NCBI RefSeq assembly: GCF_000346465.2
Contig: NC_034014.1
Span: 3,213,541-3,277,540, forward strand
Direction: 5' to 3'
DNA: 64,000 nucleotides
Source of the DNA: Prunus persica
Taxonomy: Eukaryota > Streptophyta > Magnoliopsida > Rosales > Rosaceae
Made by a program: the position numbers and the translations under genes
The notes under the pieces: model-generated
What the model saw: only the letters and a program-made list of their open reading frames with translations
Database searches by the model: none
Told to the model about the DNA's origin: nothing
In this document: positions 37,548 through 47,833 of the stretch, in pieces
Layout: each line of letters begins with the position of its first letter
Position numbering within the stretch: position 1 is the first letter of the stretch

Positions 37548-37742
37548 CTCGTTTGGGAGTGATTCTAGATATGCCAGAATCACTTTAGCAGAGAACCACT
37601 TCTCATGTGCTTCTTTATCTAAACATTTTAAGTGATTTTAAGTGATTCTTGGCAGAAGCACCTCCTATGTGCTTCTCTATAAAATCACTTAAAACTACTT
37701 AAAAGTGATTATTTGGTTTATCCAAAATCACTCTCAAACGAG
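37548..37742. mobile_element. MITE, 195 bp
   Basis: Ends CTCGTTTGGGAGTGATT and AATCACTCTCAAACGAG form a 17-bp inverted repeat with one mismatch. The interior keeps partial self-complementarity (AAGTGATTTTAAGTGATT against AATCACTTAAAACTACTT). No clear target duplication. Confidence 0.8.
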
Positions 37743-37844
37743 CCCATAATTGCCACCTTCTAGTACCCCTTTTGTCTTTGGCCATGATTTTCCTCAAAAT
37801 CCCCCAAGTTTTTTTTTTCACAATGCAATATTCTAACTACTGTT

Positions 37845-37915
37845 ATGTACGAGGAAGATTCGAACTCGAGTGAAAGAGGGTGTGCACATTAACCTAACTA
37901 ATTGACCTAACTCAA
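37845..37915 (-). repeat. Possible SINE fragment
   Basis: Minus strand carries CTCGAGTTCGAATCTTCC, a B-box-like block, and a weak A-box region further upstream. Weak evidence. Confidence 0.35.
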
Positions 37916-37977
37916 ATCTGTCTCAACATCAAACCCCCATGTTGATAGGATCGTCAATGTCAGAAGATTACTTCCCC

Positions 37978-38472
37978 AGGTGGACCCAGAAATTTTTAAG
38001 CGGAGATACAATATTGACTAAGTATGAAAAATTGTTTTTCGGAATAATCATTTTCTCAAAATAATTTTTGGCGGCTTTTATTCCTTATACATCAAATAAG
38101 AAAACTTGATTTTATGAGATTTTAGTATGAAGTATATATTGACTTAATGAGCCATTATTTTTAGCCTAAATCGTATTTTGCACTAAAACTGAATTTTCAT
38201 ATTTTGATTTGGTGGGAATTTGATTTTCTAGTATTGTTATTTGAATCCAAATAAGGGGTACTTCCTTATTTACATTGTAAATTTAAGTAAATGGAGTAAT
38301 ATAAAAATAAATAAAAGTAAAAGGACAAAGGCATTTACTTAAATGTTGAAAATGAAAATAAGGTAATCTGTACACCAGTTGAGCAAATGGGCAATTTGAA
38401 GCACCTACAATGGTTTTTCCGACGAGGAGAGGTGCAACTGCATCTCCTTGCGCCTTAGTAAGTCCGCCCCTA
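37978..38472. mobile_element. Possible non-autonomous hAT element
   Basis: Left AGGTGGACCCAGAAATTTTT and right TAAGTCCGCCCCTACTAG look like the two CAGGGGCGGACCCAG-type ends common in plant hAT elements. Interior non-coding. No target duplication was read, so this is tentative. Confidence 0.35.
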
Positions 38473-38973
38473 CTAGCAAGTACAACTCAGGTGACAGTAA
38501 ATATTCCAAGATTTTCATGTCCTGGTTGGTCAGCATTTTCGCTACGAATTATTGACAAAAGGGTTATGTAAGAGTATTGAAGACGCTAATTAGCTTAATT
38601 TGCTGAGATTGATTGACTGGACATCCCACAGTTCTGCAGCAACTGGCGCGATCAGAGTTGAAGGATGAAACATGGCCTTAGCATGCAACGTTTTGTGTCA
38701 AGCCGGTGCAGAGTAACTATTAAATTCCAAAACAGCAGTGAGCTTCCCTGATACATAAAACATTTACTCAGTCGATAACTTCCTCGTATAACAAAAATAA
38801 AAAGATAATACAAATCTTATTTTGCAGCTACCCAGACTTTCATAATTTCATGTTGGATTGACAACTTGTCTATAATCACATTATAAATTCTCTCATTTGC
38901 TCTCTATCATGGAAACAAGATGGTGAACAAAAATGAGCCAATCAGGCAGAGGCCTATTCCCCATTGCGGCTTC

Positions 38974-41900
38974 TCAGAATACGAAGTTTTCCTCCTCTGC
39001 GCCAATAGTTTGTAATCTATCTCCCATCTCCCGGAGAGAAGCTGCCGTAGAATCATTAATGTCCAGCAGATACTGCAAGCGCAATAATTTCTCTGGTGCT
39101 GGGTCACTTTTCAGGTATATAGCAAACAGATCGGCTAGCTCCTCTGGCACATCCCATGAAAGTGGCTTGGCAGGTACAGCTTTGTCACAAGCCAGCAAGT
39201 CATTAAGAGAAGAAACCTGCAAACAGAAGCAAGGCATCAGATTTTTCCGTGCAAATCAGTCAATTCTTACCAGCCCATTTCCAAAGTATCCACCAACCAA
39301 AATTAGCACTCAGCACTTGCAGGACTAAAATAATAACAGATAAACAAAATCCATACCACTCCTTGACGATTTCTCTGCCTCAAAAGTGACACAGCTTGAA
39401 TCAGTGAGTTTGATAATCTGCTCCGTGCAAGCTCTTGAACAACATTCTTAGCCTTCTCAGCATTAATATTGAGATCTAACGGGATTTTCTCATAGACTTC
39501 CTCCTCATCAAACTCTCCAGTGCCCGATGAGAATATCTCGTCTACAGTTTTTTTAAACAGGCTCTCTCGCAAGGTTTCAGATATCATGCTGTCTAAATCA
39601 ACACTTGATTCTTTAAGTTCTCTTATCTGCTTAATATTGAGCCTCCCCTGACCAATAGCGGTTTCAATGGCAGCTGCCATTTTTGTAGTTGTTATATTCT
39701 TTATTATCTTTTGCACATATTGCGGAGGTAACCCAACTTGCTTCTGCAACTCATTAAGTTGCTCTACCCTGGCTTTTGTCAATTGTCCATCAGCTAAAAT
39801 CACCTCAGCCTGTTGCCTGAAAGCTTGTTCGGCCAGGCTTCTGTGTACTTCCACTATCTCCGTAGTGCTCAAACCCAATATCCCCCCAAGCTGATTTAGT
39901 AGCACATACTCTGAATCATCCTTCTTTGTAGTTATCTGAGCACCAAATGGAATCCTCTTCACTTCACCAGTTATACAAAAGAGTAAGTATGTTTTGTAGA
40001 GGTCAGTCCTCTCTCTTTCCTGAAGGTCATCTTTAAGTGTTATCTCAGTCTGGCCAGGCTTCCCCAACTTTGCAGCAAGTTCCTTGTCGGGTCTTATCTT
40101 TCTAAGTGTCTGAATAGATTCCCATTCCTCATCCTCTAGAACCTCTATTTCTTGCTCCTTTATTGGCTCTTCTGTGGAGGTATCATCAGATGATTCCCCT
40201 TTTATGTCTGCCACCAATTCAGTCACAACTAATGTGTTGAAAGCTATCATTTTTTTAAGTTCTTTTGCAGCCTCAGTACGGCTCCCAACTGACCGTGCTC
40301 GTTTTACGTAGTTAATAAAAATCTTTCGGACCTGCATGATAGTAAAAGTACGCAAAGAAGAAAAGAAGACATTAAATTCGAATTCACAAACTTCACATCA
40401 AAAGAAGCAATCAAAGTGGATACTCACTGCCTTGCCGGCTATAGACATGGCAGCTTCCCTAGACAATCGCAAACCATGAGCTGCCTTTCTCACAGCTTGT
40501 TTTACATCAGCGTCGTAACCATCAACACCAGATGCAATTGCTTCCTTCACAACCTGGACAGAAACCAATACAAATCAGTATAAAGCTTGTTTCACAATAG
40601 CAGACTGCTTTTCAACATATTAAAGCATCTAAAAACTTCATGACTAACGGATCCACTCATAGGAAGGCTGAGCTAAGGTGCAACTAAAACTAAGAAACAA
40701 ATCTTCAGGGTAAGTGTACACATGCAGATGAAGGGTCTTGGGGAAAATAGTACTGTCCCATGATAACCATGGATCTCAGATAAGATAACAGACAGAGGAA
40801 TTAAAAGAAGAAATGCACTGACCTTTTCAAACAAACTGCCACAGATATCTGAATGGGCAGCTTCAACAGTCTGCTGAGGTATACAAAGCATCACCCGTAG
40901 CCTCAACAATGCAGCAACATCCTCCTCGTTCAGCTCGCCATCAGCAACACAAAGCTGAAGCTTTTGCCGGTAAATTTCTTAAACAAGAAAAGCAAGTCAG
41001 ATTCTAAGAGGACCAAACAGACTATCCATTATAGCACTAAGGTAGTGTTTGGTTCATTGGAATGAACTAAGGCATGGAACAGATATTCCTAAATGCACGT
41101 TTGACTGTCTTGATTGACCAAAAAATGGAAATTGCCTTTCCTATGGAATGTCCATTCCCCTAAACTGATGGATAATGCCAATTATATTCTCATTTTGATT
41201 CCATTTCATTTCAATCTTGATTTCTTTCCATTCTAATGTTCAAACCAGCAAGTCAGCAACTAAAACACTAGCCAATACCAAATATCAGAGAATCAAATGT
41301 ATAACTAAAATCGGATGCCAATTATTGCATAAACATTATTAAATAAAAACTGACTGAAGATAGCGAGTATCCACAGTGGATATTCAAAAATAAGCTGTGC
41401 ATATGACAAGCATTACAACTTCCATTACCTTCATGAATCTGACTTGCTCTCTCTGGATCAAAGTGCAGCTCTTCACAGATATTTTGAAGGAAGGCTGCTT
41501 TGCTATCTGCTGCTTCTAACTCACCCGCACTAACAGCCTGTGAAAGACGTTTACGGTATACCTTCGAAGTAACATCAAGCACAATGGATTCTGCCTCTCG
41601 TTTGCCTAAACCAAATATATTCCTTAACTGATTCAAGGCGGAAAGCTACACAGGCAAAAGTTAATTATGAATAACAATAGAAGAAATGGCGGCAGCAGCA
41701 GTGGTAGCAGTTGTTAATGCAGTTCATAAAGGGAAAAGTATGCACACAAGCCTTTGTTTACCTTATTCTCTTCCAAGCGACCTGTGGATAAAGAATCCGT
41801 AACATATGCTCTGAAAAGGAGCTTCAAGTCGTCAATCTTTCTATCGCCATAATACTCTCCGCCTAATTCAGAGATACAAGTAAGCACAGCAGGGTGTACA

Positions 41901-44397
41901 AAACTGAGCGATTAGAAACAGACAAGCAAGAAACCAGTGCAGATTCTTACCAAGTAAAGAAATTGGCCCAACCCCAGGTGCAAAGCGAGCTGCATCTGGC
42001 TGGTTCTTTAGTGAGATGAGCAAACTATTGAATGCTAGCATCTTCTCAAGCTCTTCCACAACATGCGTGACTCCCCTACTAAAAAGCTAAATTTGTTAGA
42101 TGCTACTAGTGTTACAATTTTGAACAACCATTTAATGTTACTGGAGCCAAAAAAATCTTTAACAGAACTCAAAAAGAATAAAATATCTTTCTACATTCAT
42201 ATTGTGCAGGAACATAATCTCTCTGACTAGTTCATACAGAAAAGGAAAAGGAATCATACACAACTAAATCCTAGCTAAATTTAGACAATAGCAGCTTAAG
42301 TTTTACGACAAATAAACATAGTAATCAGCTGCAGTTATTTACGGATAGTGAACATACGCTGCCCTTGTTCTGGATTTGATTATACTAAGTGCTGCTGAAA
42401 TATTTGCCTCGACTAATTTTCTTGCGTGTTCCTTGAACAAGTCCTCTGCATACTGCATCAAAAAGAATTATCCACATTGAGAAACAACTATAAGAAAACT
42501 GCTGCAGGTCTAGCAAACACATTGCAAAGAAGGTACCTCATCAGAAAGCCGATACGCGTGTTGTGCTTCTTTAAGCCTAACGAGCTGCTCCGCATCAATA
42601 TCTGACAATATTATACTTAACTTTGTCAGAAATTAAAGCATAAACTGAGTAAGAGCGTTACAATCTTGTATAACCAAACTGCTAAAATCATCTATTGAAA
42701 TTCTCTTTTGAAAAATTACTTGAAAAGAGAGACTTTGAGCAAGTAACATCATATGTTAACCCTGCAACTCCCTTTGAGATAATTAACAAATTGTAGAGTC
42801 TTAAAATGGGCCATCAAACTAATAAATGCCAACAGTAAGGATGTCGTCGTTTAAGAAATACAGATTTAGAATATAACAAATAATCAAACAAGCGCATGAC
42901 AATTCCCTACAAGAGGTCAAATTTAAACACAAATTTCAATTGCTCAGGGTTTATATCCTGCTTCTAACTGGGTAGTGAATGATAAAGGCCTTAATGGATG
43001 ATGTGGTTACCTCTGCCAACTGATTTTAGCTTGGAAGCATATAAACGCTGGGCATTATCACGGATAGCCAGCTCCACCTACCAGCAAAAGAGAATCGTGA
43101 ATCATGCAGCCAAAAAAAAAACAATGAACACTGAATTATGATATCATGTGAATTTGACCAAATTAAGTTTAGACCACGATAAATTAACTATTAAGATGGG
43201 AAGAACAATGACTCCAGGTATACAGCACAAAGTATGAACATATTAACAGTCACAGCAATTGCAAACTAGGATACCTGGGAATCGGTGATCTTGAAAACAC
43301 GCTTCCAAGGTAAGAGGAAAGACGAAGCATCTCCGAACACAAGAGTTGAAACATATATCAGCTTCTGAAATGCCTGCACTGGAGACTCACTAACAATGGT
43401 CAAAGCCCTGAACCTCAATTATTCAAAAAAAGTGCAACAAGCTCAAAGTTTCAAGCAGAAAAGACCTACCCGACGCTGCTCTAGATCACCCTCACGGTCA
43501 GTCTCAAGCCTCTGTCTGAAAATTCGCCTACCAATCTGAAACCAAAAATTGCTAACAAGCTTGAGGTGGAGAAAGAAGTAGATACATTTGCTTTCACAAA
43601 CAGATAAGTAAATAAAGACCCACCTCCATATGCATTGAAGCTGCTTCAGGATCATCAACGCCCAGAGAGTTTTTGAAGCTCACGATTGTCTCAACTTCGT
43701 CACCTTTAAGTTCTTCGGCTCCAGGAGGAAGAACAGAAGTGACAAAACGACAGTACAAATCACAGAGCTCGGCATTAAAAGCCTCGTCTTGCTTGCTCAC
43801 ACCATATCTGCAAAATTAACAAATTTTAAAATTCAATTCAATTAAACTCGCTGTAAATTGAAAAACCCCGTTGAGAATTTTGCTACTTGATTCTCACTTT
43901 CTTGCAATGCCTTCTATGTCCTCCTTCTTAACAGCCTTGGGATCGTCGACCCCAGCTACGTAATTGTGCAAATCGATGGCGGCGACTTCAGGAGCACAAG
44001 AGTTCAAAGCGTAAGCGGCAGCCCCACCGGCGGCTCCGAGCACTGCTGCACCGCCAAACGCTGCGTTTTGCGACTTGCTTAACCGGAGACCCAACCCGTA
44101 ACCCGCAGCCACAGCACCGGCGATGACAATTGCCGAGGTCGCCAAACGGAGAGGCGGCGACAGCTTCTCGACGACGGGCTGGATGCCCGTGAGCTCTCTC
44201 TTGCCTCCGAATACATCGGGAGGCGGCGTTGACGTGGCGCCGGTTGATTGGTCCGAGGGGGTGGCTGAGTTTCGGGGAAATGAGACTCTGAAACGGCGTC
44301 GTCTGGTCTGTCCGGAGGTTGCGGCGGGGAGAGAAATGGGGTTGAGGAACGGCGAGTGGAGAACGGAACGCTGCGGTGTGAGGGTGGAGGGATTCAT
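38974..44397 (-). CDS. TIC110: TIC110, chloroplast inner-envelope import protein
   Basis: Fourteen exons spliced by hand: 43898-44397, 43624-43807, 43470-43535, 43275-43373, 43011-43077, 42537-42601, 42358-42452, 41951-42075, 41762-41862, 41429-41645, 40823-40977, 40428-40553, 39357-40331 and 38974-39216. Together 3018 bp, 1005 aa, in frame throughout with GT-AG sites. Length fits the family (about 1000 aa). Residues 1 to about 60 are a Ser/Arg-rich transit peptide; two hydrophobic helices follow at about 85-104 and 112-131; the rest is the long helical stromal domain (GKPGQTEITLKDDL, RIPFGAQITTKKDDSEY, EAEVILADGQLTKARVEQL-like, ending EENFVF). TIC110 is the inner-membrane/stromal scaffold that receives preproteins and recruits chaperones. 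Introns carry at least one MITE. The gene looks intact. Confidence 0.96.
41047..41246. mobile_element. MITE in TIC110 intron 10
   Basis: Ends GTTTGGTTCATTGGAATG and CATTCTAATGTTCAAACC are inverted copies with a few mismatches, 200 bp in all. Sits in an intron away from both splice sites. Confidence 0.6.
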
Positions 44398-44470
44398 GGG
44401 TCCCTCTGTGATGGGGTAAAGGGGGACGACGTCGTTTACGGGGAGGGTGTGAGACTGGAGTGTGGATTTT

Positions 44471-44504
44471 CTAGGGTTTGGAATCGGAGGGTTATATAGG
44501 GTTT
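44471..44504 (-). promoter_or_regulatory. TIC110 promoter: telo-box motifs and TATA-like box
   Basis: On the minus strand AAACCCTATATAACCC and AAACCCTAG lie 74-107 bp upstream of the ATG. AAACCCTA telo boxes are common near start sites of housekeeping, translation and plastid genes in plants. Role here is inferred. Confidence 0.45.
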
Positions 44505-44519
44505 AACGGAAACCAGTGA

Positions 44520-44849
44520 TGGAAGAAGATAACAGGGCGAAAGTGAAGATAGAGAGCCGAGGAAGAAGACAAAACGAAACAAATTATAGCTCTGCTACCG
44601 TGATCTACAACGTTAGGGTGTTTTGGGGTACCATGGGCTTTTAGCTGTGGACTTTACGCTAATTCTGAATGGGCTAAAAGTGTTGTTATGTTGAGGGCTT
44701 TTTCTGAAAGGGGCTATAGGTGGGCAAAATCCCACCCCTTCGAATTGGTCAAACGTTTAAACCGGCCAAACCAAAATAAACCAAGTGCTTTTGTTCGAAC
44801 TTCAAATCGGACTAAAATAATTTTGATTTGGTTGAAATAAGAGTAGGCT
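44520..44849. other. Spacer upstream of TIC110
   Basis: TIC110 upstream DNA running into AT-rich repeat. No gene recognised. Confidence 0.45.
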
Positions 44850-45480
44850 CATAGTTAGGGTTCGAGACTTCAAAACGGTTTTGAAAAAAGTTAGGAAGTC
44901 AGGTTTTTTGGTTTGAGACTCGAATTTTGTGTTTGGAGGCTAAAATCAATTTTAGAAATACTAAAATAGGTTTTACAATATTTTTGGGTACTTAAAAGAA
45001 TTTTCCAGAATTTTTAAACAACATAAACTATTTTTAAAATAGTTTTGGAAATTAAAAATAGTTTAGGAAATTAAAAATAGTTTTTCAAGTCCATAAAAAT
45101 ATTTAAAATAATTAAATACTATTTATTAAGTAATTTCTGAAATTAATGAAAATATTTCAATACTAATTATGCACTAAATAAATAATAATTAAAGGAATTA
45201 AATAATGTTAAGATATTACTTAATTAAAAATATTAAACTAAACAAACTAATCTGTACGAAAATATTTTTTTTAAAGTTCACAAAATAATTTAAAATAATT
45301 GATTACTATATACTGCGTAATTTATTAAATTAATTAAAAGATTTAAATACTAATTATTAACTAATTAAATTATAATTAGTAATTAAATTAATTAAATAAG
45401 ACTAAGGTATTTTTAATTACACATATTAAACTTAAAAAACTATTTTTTATTAAATATAATATAATATAATATAATATATC
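44850..45480. repeat. AT-rich duplicated block, copy 1
   Basis: Begins near CATAGTTAGGGTTCGAG and matches 45880-46520 in order: GGAGGCTAAAATCA, ACTAAAATAGGTTTTACAAT, TCAAGTCCATAAAA, GCTAAG-like and TATTAAACTAAACAAACTAA. No coding potential; origin unknown. Confidence 0.65.
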
Positions 45481-45534
45481 AATATTCGAATATATTTAAA
45501 AAGTATAGGGGGTGATTGTACTATTTAAATATAT

Positions 45535-45717
45535 AGTCCCGATCTCTTGGACCACAGGAGTCCAAGAGATTGTGGTCACCCACCGTGGGATATTAATCCA
45601 ATGGTTCAAAAAGGTTTTTTTAAAATGAGTGCAAGAGTGAGTGAACCGTTGAATTTACATCCAACGGTGAGTGACCACAAATCTCTTGAACCCCTGTAGT
45701 CCAAGAGATCAGGACTG
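45535..45717. mobile_element. MITE with nested inverted repeats and flanking duplication
   Basis: The left arm begins AGTCCCGATCTCTTGGACCA and the right arm ends TCCAAGAGATCAGGACTG; they are inverted copies extending about 60 bp. Each arm contains its own small hairpin (CTCTTGGA / TCCAAGAG). TTTAAATATAT occurs on both sides (45524-45534 and 45718-45728), consistent with a 9-11-bp target duplication, as made by Mutator-like transposases. Confidence 0.85.
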
Positions 45718-45879
45718 TTTAAATATATTACTCTTTAAAATAGTAACAAATTAGCAAGCCCAACTAACTAGGATTAAGTCCGGTTATGTCGTACATTGAT
45801 ATCAAAACCCTAATCGTAAAATATTGTATCAAGTTACATGAGTATCAAACCCTAATTGAGTCATAAGTGCCCTAGAGTC

Positions 45880-46520
45880 GACTTATGGTTAGGGTTTGAT
45901 GCTTGAGAATTGTTTTGGAACAAGTTTGGAGGTTAGGTTTTTTTGGTTCAAGACTTGGATTCGGGTTTGGAGACTAAAATCATTTTTTGGAATACTAAAA
46001 TAGTTTTTACAATATTTGTGGGTATTTAAAAGAATTTACAGGATTTTTAAATAATAGAAACTATTTAAAAATACTTTTGGAAATTAAAAATAGTTTTTCA
46101 AGTCCATAAAAGAGTTTTAAAGAATTAAATATTATTTCTTAAGTAATTTCTTAAATTAATTAGAATATTTAAATAATTATTATTCACTAAACAAAATAAT
46201 TACAAACTAATTACTAATTAAAGTAATTAAATAAGGCTAAGATATTACTTAAATACAAATATTAAACTAAACAAACTAATTTGTACAAAATTTTAAAAAT
46301 ATAAATTCCACAAAATAATTAAAATAATTAAATACTATATATTGAGTAATTTATTAAAATAATTTAAATATTTAAATACTAATTATTCACTAAATAAATC
46401 AGAATTGAAGTATAATTAGTGAATAAAGTAATTAAATAAGGCTAATTTATTTCTTAATTTCAAATATTAAACTTTAAAAACTCATTTTGTTTTTATATAA
46501 ATAAAAATAAAATATGCATA
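45880..46520. repeat. AT-rich duplicated block, copy 2
   Basis: Second copy of 44850-45480, about 1030 bp away. Many small differences, so the duplication is old. Confidence 0.65.
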
Positions 46521-47189
46521 TTTGAATAAATAAAAATAAATAATTGAATATATTTAAATCGTATAGCCGCGTAGCTGCACGTTTTAAATATTAATATTCA
46601 AAAAGTATAGCAGTCCGACTATACGCTTAAAATATATTCGAATAGTCAAATAATATAGGCGCGCGGCTGTACTCTTTAAATATATTCAAATTTTTTATTT
46701 ATTATTTATTATTAATCTCTTATAGTTATGCTTAATCGATTAATTTTATGTAAATATTAAACTGTCACATTGTCATATAGTGTTACTAATCTACTCATAT
46801 TATAACAAATGTACTTATTTATTAAAATCGTGCATATCAATTATACATCGATTAATAACATCGAATGGTAGTAGTACTCAAAAAAATTCTATGCTTCATC
46901 TTACACATTGATATCAGTTACTTGATTCAAAAACCAAAATTCATAACCCAATTCGTTCTCTATCTTTAGCGGTAAATTTTTTTCTCAATTATTATTATTA
47001 ATTTACGATATAAAGTTTTTGTTGATGTGTGTAGTGCAAACGATAATCGAATATCATGCAATCCTAATTATTCATGTAACATGATTAAAATAAATAATAT
47101 CTAACTTCTGTTTTTAATACAAACGATTATCTAAACAACAAAAGGAGGAATGTTTCTCTCTCACACACTATTAGCTTCCAACAAGATGT
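46521..47189. other. AT-rich intergenic DNA
   Basis: Nothing coding. Contains GC-bearing islets such as GTATAGCCGCGTAGCTGCAC and TATAGGCGCGCGGCTGTAC in otherwise AT-rich DNA, of unknown meaning. Confidence 0.4.
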
Positions 47190-47272
47190 TATAAGGGTTC
47201 GAACTTAAGACTATTAACTTGCAAATCAATGTCATTTTTCATTAAGCTAGACCTTATCGATATATCTAACTC
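47190..47272 (-). repeat. SINE-like repeat, second family
   Basis: Minus strand TCTAGCTTAATGAAAAATGA then TTGATTTGCA and a B box AAGTTCGAACCC. Related to 7597-7680. Confidence 0.55.
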
Positions 47273-47306
47273 ATTTTATTAATGCAACCCAAACATATAT
47301 AAATTA

Positions 47307-47594
47307 TCTATATATATAAAGCAAAAGGCAGAGAATGGTGAAACATTCAAAATACCAGAAAATGCCCTTGGTTAATGCAAACATTAAGAATTCAAATTAT
47401 TAATTAAATGAGGATAATATGGTAAATTCACACTTTCTCATATTTAAAAAAATTAAAAGAAAAAGAAAAAGCAGATAATGGATCCTATTTTGATGGAACA
47501 CAAATATCCATTATCTTTTTTAATTCTAAAATAAATTTAAATTTTTTTTAAAAAAAACCTCTCGCATGCGCGAAAGCGCGTACAGAAAGGCTAG
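47307..47594 (+). mobile_element. Non-autonomous Helitron, 288 bp
   Basis: Starts TCTATATATATAAAGC and ends GGCTAG. A short GC hairpin (CGCG-AAAG-CGCG) sits about 12 bases before the 3' end. The flanks are A on the left (47306) and T on the right (47595), as expected for insertion between A and T, with no target duplication and no inverted repeats. This matches the plant Helitron rule of 5' TC and 3' CTRR plus hairpin. Confidence 0.82.
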
Positions 47595-47833
47595 TATAAA
47601 TTAAGTTAATTTTTATTTTCTTTTTCGTCAAAGTTAGGAAGAAAAGAGTAGCCACGAAAGCCTTTTGTACTAGACTATACCGATTGACATAAGTTAAATT
47701 GACGAGGACAAAATAAATAAAAAACTCAAATTTAGCACAAAAATTTGCAGGTCCCAGAAGATTAGTACAAAATTCTGTACACCCACGAGTCACAAATAGT
47801 AGGAAGCCGTGGCCTGCTCTCCAAATTTCAAAC

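Noticed and set aside
38933..39328. 131-codon open frame on the + strand
   Set aside because: Antisense to the TIC110 last exon; no family features.
44123..44419. 98-codon open frame on the + strand opposite TIC110 exon 1
   Set aside because: Shadow of a GC-rich transit-peptide exon.
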